This document shows positions 59,682 to 64,000 of a DNA stretch of 64,000 nucleotides, in pieces (the stretch's first letter is position 1; the number at the start of each line of letters is the position of its first letter). Location: contig CM026421.1 of NCBI GenBank assembly GCA_014871385.1, forward strand, positions 24,831,752 through 24,895,751, read 5' to 3'. Below the pieces are notes generated by a model. The model had not been told where the DNA came from, did not search any database, and saw nothing but the letters and a program-made list of their open reading frames with translations. The translations under genes were made by a program, and so were the position numbers. The stretch comes from Ceratodon purpureus. Its lineage: Eukaryota; Streptophyta; Bryopsida; Pseudoditrichales; Ditrichaceae.

Positions 59682-61010
59682 TTCCTAAATTTCCTTGACC
59701 ATTTCTCACCAAAACAACTTCAAAAACTGCGATTTTTTAAGTTGTGAAAAAAATAACCAAAAAATATTTTTCTTTGCATCACCAACTGTAGAATCTTGCC
59801 TAGGATTAACCCCTAAATTTCCTTGTGTTTTTGAGAGCTTAAATCCTCAAAACTGTGATTTTTTACCACTATGCCCTCCCGAGGATATGAAACAAACTTT
59901 TTAACCTTTTTTGGAATTTCAACCGTAAGATCTTGTACCTAACCCTACTAAAAAGAACTGATCCAAATTTCAACCGTTGGATGTTTTTCATTAGGGAGAT
60001 CGTAGTGTTCAAAGTTTCAGCAAATATTTTTTTCGGCCTTGGCCGAGAGGCATAGTGCAAATGGGCCAAAGGGAGACTTGATGATTATTACTTCAAACAT
60101 TTTGGTCACATTTTTTTCCATGTAGCTTACTAAGTGAGGTATGCTCATGCAAAATTTTAGGCCAAAAAAACGCTTTTTAGACCTTCATAAAAAATATTTT
60201 CTATAAGAAGGTATAAAATTGATTAAATAGTAAAACATGCATTACAAAAACAATTTGTGAGCTAAAGAAAAATTGAACGGTGAGTAGGTACCTTTATAAA
60301 TTTGTGATTTTTAGAAAAAAACATTTTTAAAAAATTCAAAAATCTCGAATTTTGACAAATTTCTAAAGAAAAAATTCAAAAATTACTAAAAACTTTGAAG
60401 CTTGTCTTTGTAAGTTTTGGAGGCTGCCCTTGTAAAATTGGTAAACTTTTTGACTTGGGTCACTATAGAACTTGATTAGTGATTTGGTTATGAAAATATT
60501 TCAATTTTTATTTTTTTTAAAAGACCTAATTTTAGACTGCCCGTTTTGGACTTGAAACCTAAAATTTCTAGATGAAGGTTCTAAAATTGGAATTTGGCTT
60601 CAAAATTTTTACTACATAGACCTTACAGTAAAGGGAGATCCCAGTAAAAATCTTGAAAAAAAATATTAATTTTAACCTCCCCATCCAGGCTGCCCGAAAT
60701 AGCCAAAACCCATTTTGGGTTTTAAGGATAGTTAGGGGTTAATAAAAGATTATGAATAAAAAAAATTATTCAATCTAATTGCGCAAATTAGAATTTTATT
60801 GAATTTGAAGTAGAATAGAATTTTTTTGAATTTTTCTTTCTCTCTTATACCTAAATATGATTGGTAGACTTTGACTTCTTTTTATAATAAAATTTTCAAC
60901 TATACAAAATGAGCCGGGATTTATATTAGTGTCGTTTTACCTTATATTAATTATTTGCACATCAAATTTTAGAGGTCGCAAAGCAATGTAGCATCAAGGA
61001 AAAAATGTTG
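59682..61010 (+). mobile_element. old subfamily E element, copy B remnant, interrupted
   Basis: The counterpart of 43613-44527. The first 124 bp (59682-59805) and a further 268 bp (60743-61010) flank the inserted subfamily A element. It stops at the TTAA where 61015-61936 begins, so its distal half is missing here. Confidence 0.6.
59810..60738 (+). mobile_element. TTAA-flanked element, subfamily A, 929 bp, with empty site known
   Basis: The ends are CCCCTAAATTTCCTTG and AGGATAGTTAGGGG, with TTAA at 59806-59809 and 60739-60742. The motif AACCGTAAGATCTTGTACC begins at 59921, 111 bp from the left end. The orthologous position in copy A (43737-43740) has one TTAA and no insert. Nearly the same sequence as 8760-9688, inverted. 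No transposase frame. Confidence 0.93.
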
Positions 61011-61014
61011 TTAA

Positions 61015-61936
61015 CCCCTAATCGTCTGTGACCATTTCTCACCAAAAACACTTCAAAAACTATCATTTGATAAGCAAGAGTGAAGAAACCAAAAATAAAA
61101 TTGCTTTTGCATCTTTAACAGTAAAATCTGACTTAAGACTTCTAATAGATCATGTACAAAAAATTTCAATAAATTTGACTGTGTGGATTAGAAGATTGTA
61201 GAGTTTGAAGTAAGAAACATTGTTCTTTTTTATCCTTTCAAAACATTATGAGATGACTTTGACTTCTCTTTGAATAATTTTTTTGCACTACACATGTTGG
61301 AGGTTTTGTACTTATGTAATGTAGATGATGTTAATTACTTGTGCACCAAATTTTAGATTTAAGTAAAAGGCGTAGCATTGTGAAAAACATTGTATAAGGA
61401 ATATGGGTTCATGTTACTGTTAATACTCATTCTATTTTTTGATAAATTGCTTTTTATTAGAATAGAAATCCATGCGGTCAAAAGAAAGGTCTATGTCTAT
61501 TCTTGAAGTTCAAAAAAGAAAAGAAATAAAGAATAAAATCTCTATCTTTTATGTGATAAAAGATTTTATTTTTTTTGTGCTTGACCGGAAAAAATGAGAA
61601 AACTTCAGCTCCTTATAGAATGAAAATCTTCCATAATATAAGAATTTGTTTTTGATAACCTCAAAACCAATCATGTAAGTTACTTGCATAAAAAAATCCC
61701 AAAGGTAGTTGAAGGGTTTATGAAGATTTTGGAGCTGCCTAAGAAGTAGTAAAATCGCTTCAAGCACCATAAATATTTTTTCCAATGTTTAGTGCAATAT
61801 AAATTATATTCTTGTGAAGCTCTTACAATTTTCCATATCTACAAAAGAAAATTAAAAATTCATTCCAAAATTTGACATTGTAGGAACTTGCCTGAAATTT
61901 CAAAACACACATTTCAGGACAATGGCCATTCAGGGG
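61015..61936 (+). mobile_element. TTAA-flanked element, subfamily E, 922 bp
   Basis: It starts CCCCTAATCGTCTGTGACC and ends GGCCATTCAGGGG, with TTAA at 61011-61014 and 61937-61940. The motif is weakened to aacagtaaaatctgac, 102 bp from the left end. It sits exactly at the junction between direct copy B and the inverted segment that follows. Confidence 0.82.
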
Positions 61937-61940
61937 TTAA

Positions 61941-63781
61941 GATGTGCTTATATACTGATTTTTTTTTCAAAAATAGAGAAATCTATTGATGAATTGTAGG
62001 TGCATGGTTGGCTATGGATGGCATGATCTTATAGGATCTTATAGGAATACTGATTTGAATTCCTTATTGTTGTAAATAACCAAATTCTCAATCAGCACTA
62101 TTAAATGTCTATATTTCATTGAATATTTAGAGACATAATTTGATTTAGGTTTATTGAAAAAAATCTCATTGTGCACTATAAGATGCATATATTTTAAACA
62201 AGATCAGATCAATTTTTGATGAAAATGTGAACATTTTAACCCCTAAGGTTCCTTGACTATGTTTCACCAAAAAACGCTTCAAAACTCCATTTCCAATGTA
62301 AAAAGCATGAATGACTAAAAAATCATTATTATTAAATTCTAACCGTAAGATCTTAAAAGATATCATTGGAGTAGATAGCTCAGAAACATTCATCATAATC
62401 GACCGTAGAGAATAGAAGATTATAGCATTTGAATTTTGAAAACATACTTTCTTGACACAGTTTTTAACTAGGTCGACACACTCTAACTTTTTTTTCTTAG
62501 GTTTTTTGCATTATGGATTTTGGGGGTTTTGGTGCATGACAAAGAAGACTAAGTTAGCTAACTTCATAAAAAACATTATACACAAAAAACAAGTGCAGCA
62601 TGTTGAAAACAATATTTTTATTAAGTTAAATACAAAAACGTGCTAAATCATATTTCTTTCCTAGAAATTTCATTATGTCATAATATCACAATTTAAACGG
62701 TCAAAGTAAAGATTGATGTCCATCCTTTAAGTTAAAAGAAGTTTTTTTAGTACACTGCTCGAAATAGTGAGAAAACTTTGATATTTTGTTGAGTGAACCT
62801 TTTGTACTGAAAAAAGTTTCCAAAAATCACGACTTAAATTGTAGTAACATGTACATGCCCGAGTTCTAAAAAAGCCCAAATGTGGATGGTTGTCCTTTAG
62901 GGTTTAATTTATATAATTTCATTTAAAAGCTAATAAGTTTCTTAGAGATCTTTGGCAAGTTCTTACAATGTCAAATTTAAATGAGGTTTTTTGAATTTTT
63001 TTGTACATTGAGAGAATTATAGAAGCTTTATAAGCATCTAATAATTTCTTTCACTAAAAGTGAGAAGAATGTTTTTTTTACAGTGCTAGAGTTATTTCTC
63101 TTACTCATTAAGTAAACTCTTAATTGGCTTTGAGATTATAAAAAGTAAAAATAAAAATCTTACATTGTGGGAGATTTTTATTCTATAATGAGCTGAAGTT
63201 TTCTCATTTTTTTTGGTCAAGTTGAAAAAAAAACTCTTTCCTTATCAAATAAAAAATAGATATTTATTTTTTATTTTTATTTTTATTTTTATATTTTTTT
63301 TCTACTTCAAGAATAGACAAAAATCTTTGTTTTGATAGCATGGATTTGTATTTTAACTAAATATGGTTTATCAAAAAAATAGATTGAGTATTAGCAATAA
63401 CATGAACATATGTTCCTTATACAACTTTTTTACAATGTTACACTTTTTTTAATCAAAAATTTGGTGCACAAGTAACTAATATTGTGTACATTATATTGAT
63501 ACAAAACCTCTAACTTATGTAGTGCAAAACATTGACACAAAAGAAGTCAAAGTTTACTAATCTTGTTTAAAAAGGATTTAAAAAAACAATGTTTCTTACT
63601 TCAAACTCTATAATCTTTTAATCCATGCGGTTGATTTTATTGAATTTTTTTGCGCATGATCCTCTAAAAGTCTTTAATCATATCCTACGGTTTAAAATGC
63701 AAAAAAATCTTTGATTTTGGTTTGTTTACTTATTCAGTAATGGCAGTTTTTTTAGTGTTTTTGGTGAGAAATGGTCATGGT
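61941..63781 (-). repeat. inverted copy of the distal part of segment A
   Basis: From about 61974 the sequence is the reverse complement of 44880 back to about 43630. Shared blocks include ggatggcat/gatcttatagg, ccaaattctcaatc-gcac and caagatgcatatat. The 62930-63781 part is the old subfamily E element in reverse, missing its outermost left end. The TTAA element 62240-62903 interrupts it. Confidence 0.75.
62240..62903 (+). mobile_element. TTAA-flanked element, subfamily C, 664 bp, with empty site known
   Basis: It starts CCCCTAAGGTTCCTTGAC and ends GTCCTTTAGGGT, with TTAA at 62236-62239 and 62904-62907. The motif AACCGTAAGATCTT begins at 62341, 101 bp from the left end. About 270 bp shorter than other C copies, by internal deletion. 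The unoccupied counterpart in copy A (44601-44604, opposite strand) has one TTAA. Confidence 0.88.
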
Positions 63782-64000
63782 GTTATGGTGGATGGTTTTA
63801 CATTGAAATACATCTTCACTATATGATTTCAACGTTTTTACTTCAAAAAATTGTTATTATTTTAATATTAGAAATAAAATTACGGAGATTTTTGCATTCA
63901 ACAAGAAGGCTTCTGTTTGTACACATGAAAAACCGTTGTCAAATTATAAACCTCAAACACATATGCTAAAATCCTTATTTGATTGGTTATAAACCCAAAC
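63782..64000. other. AT-rich end of window
   Basis: No gene or element end was recognised. Confidence 0.5.

Larger units (their letters stand above)
54690..61010 (+). repeat. segmental duplication, copy B
   Basis: Co-linear with copy A from about 54740 through the Stig1-like gene to 61010. It is longer because of insertions absent from copy A: sequence at about 54800-55310, the TIR element 59266-59531 and the TTAA element 59810-60738. A local 66-bp tandem duplication (59104-59230) is also private to copy B. Confidence 0.85.

Overview
The window looks like nuclear DNA of a streptophyte, probably a land plant with a repeat-rich genome. Genes are few, split by short GT-AG introns, and sit in AT-rich, transposon-filled DNA. 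One gene is a plant-type glutamate decarboxylase and two encode secreted Stig1-like cysteine-rich proteins. A non-seed plant (bryophyte, lycophyte or fern) is a guess from the divergent GAD tail and the low gene density; the sequence does not settle it.

Layout. 1-29.2 kb: no convincing gene; CACTA-like, PIF/Harbinger-like and Tc1/mariner-like remnants and many copies of one TTAA-flanked repeat family. 29.5-32.0 kb: an intact seven-exon glutamate decarboxylase gene on the + strand. 32-40 kb: more TTAA elements and a Harbinger-like element. 40.1-44.9 kb: segmental copy A with the first Stig1-like gene. 45-54 kb: a decayed MULE transposase with a SWIM zinc finger, between inverted arrays of a degenerate tandem repeat. 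54.7-61.0 kb: segmental copy B with the second Stig1-like gene. 61.9-63.8 kb: a further, inverted copy of the distal part of copy A.

The main discovery candidate is the TTAA family. About twenty elements (mostly 0.6-0.95 kb, roughly 18 kb or a quarter of the window) begin with CCCCTAAA and end with TTTAGGGG, and are flanked by TTAA (one pair CTAA, one pair CTAG). Two insertions can be compared with an unoccupied paralogous site in copy A, and each empty site carries a single TTAA. That is the target-site behaviour of piggyBac transposons. At least six otherwise dissimilar subfamilies share a motif close to AACCGTAAGATCTT placed about 90-115 bp from one end only. No piggyBac transposase gene is visible here, so these copies appear non-autonomous.

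The three intact genes do not form a pathway. GAD would make GABA in the cytosol. The Stig1-like proteins are predicted to be secreted and disulfide-rich. Everything else is best read as layered transposon insertions, and the nesting gives a relative order of events.
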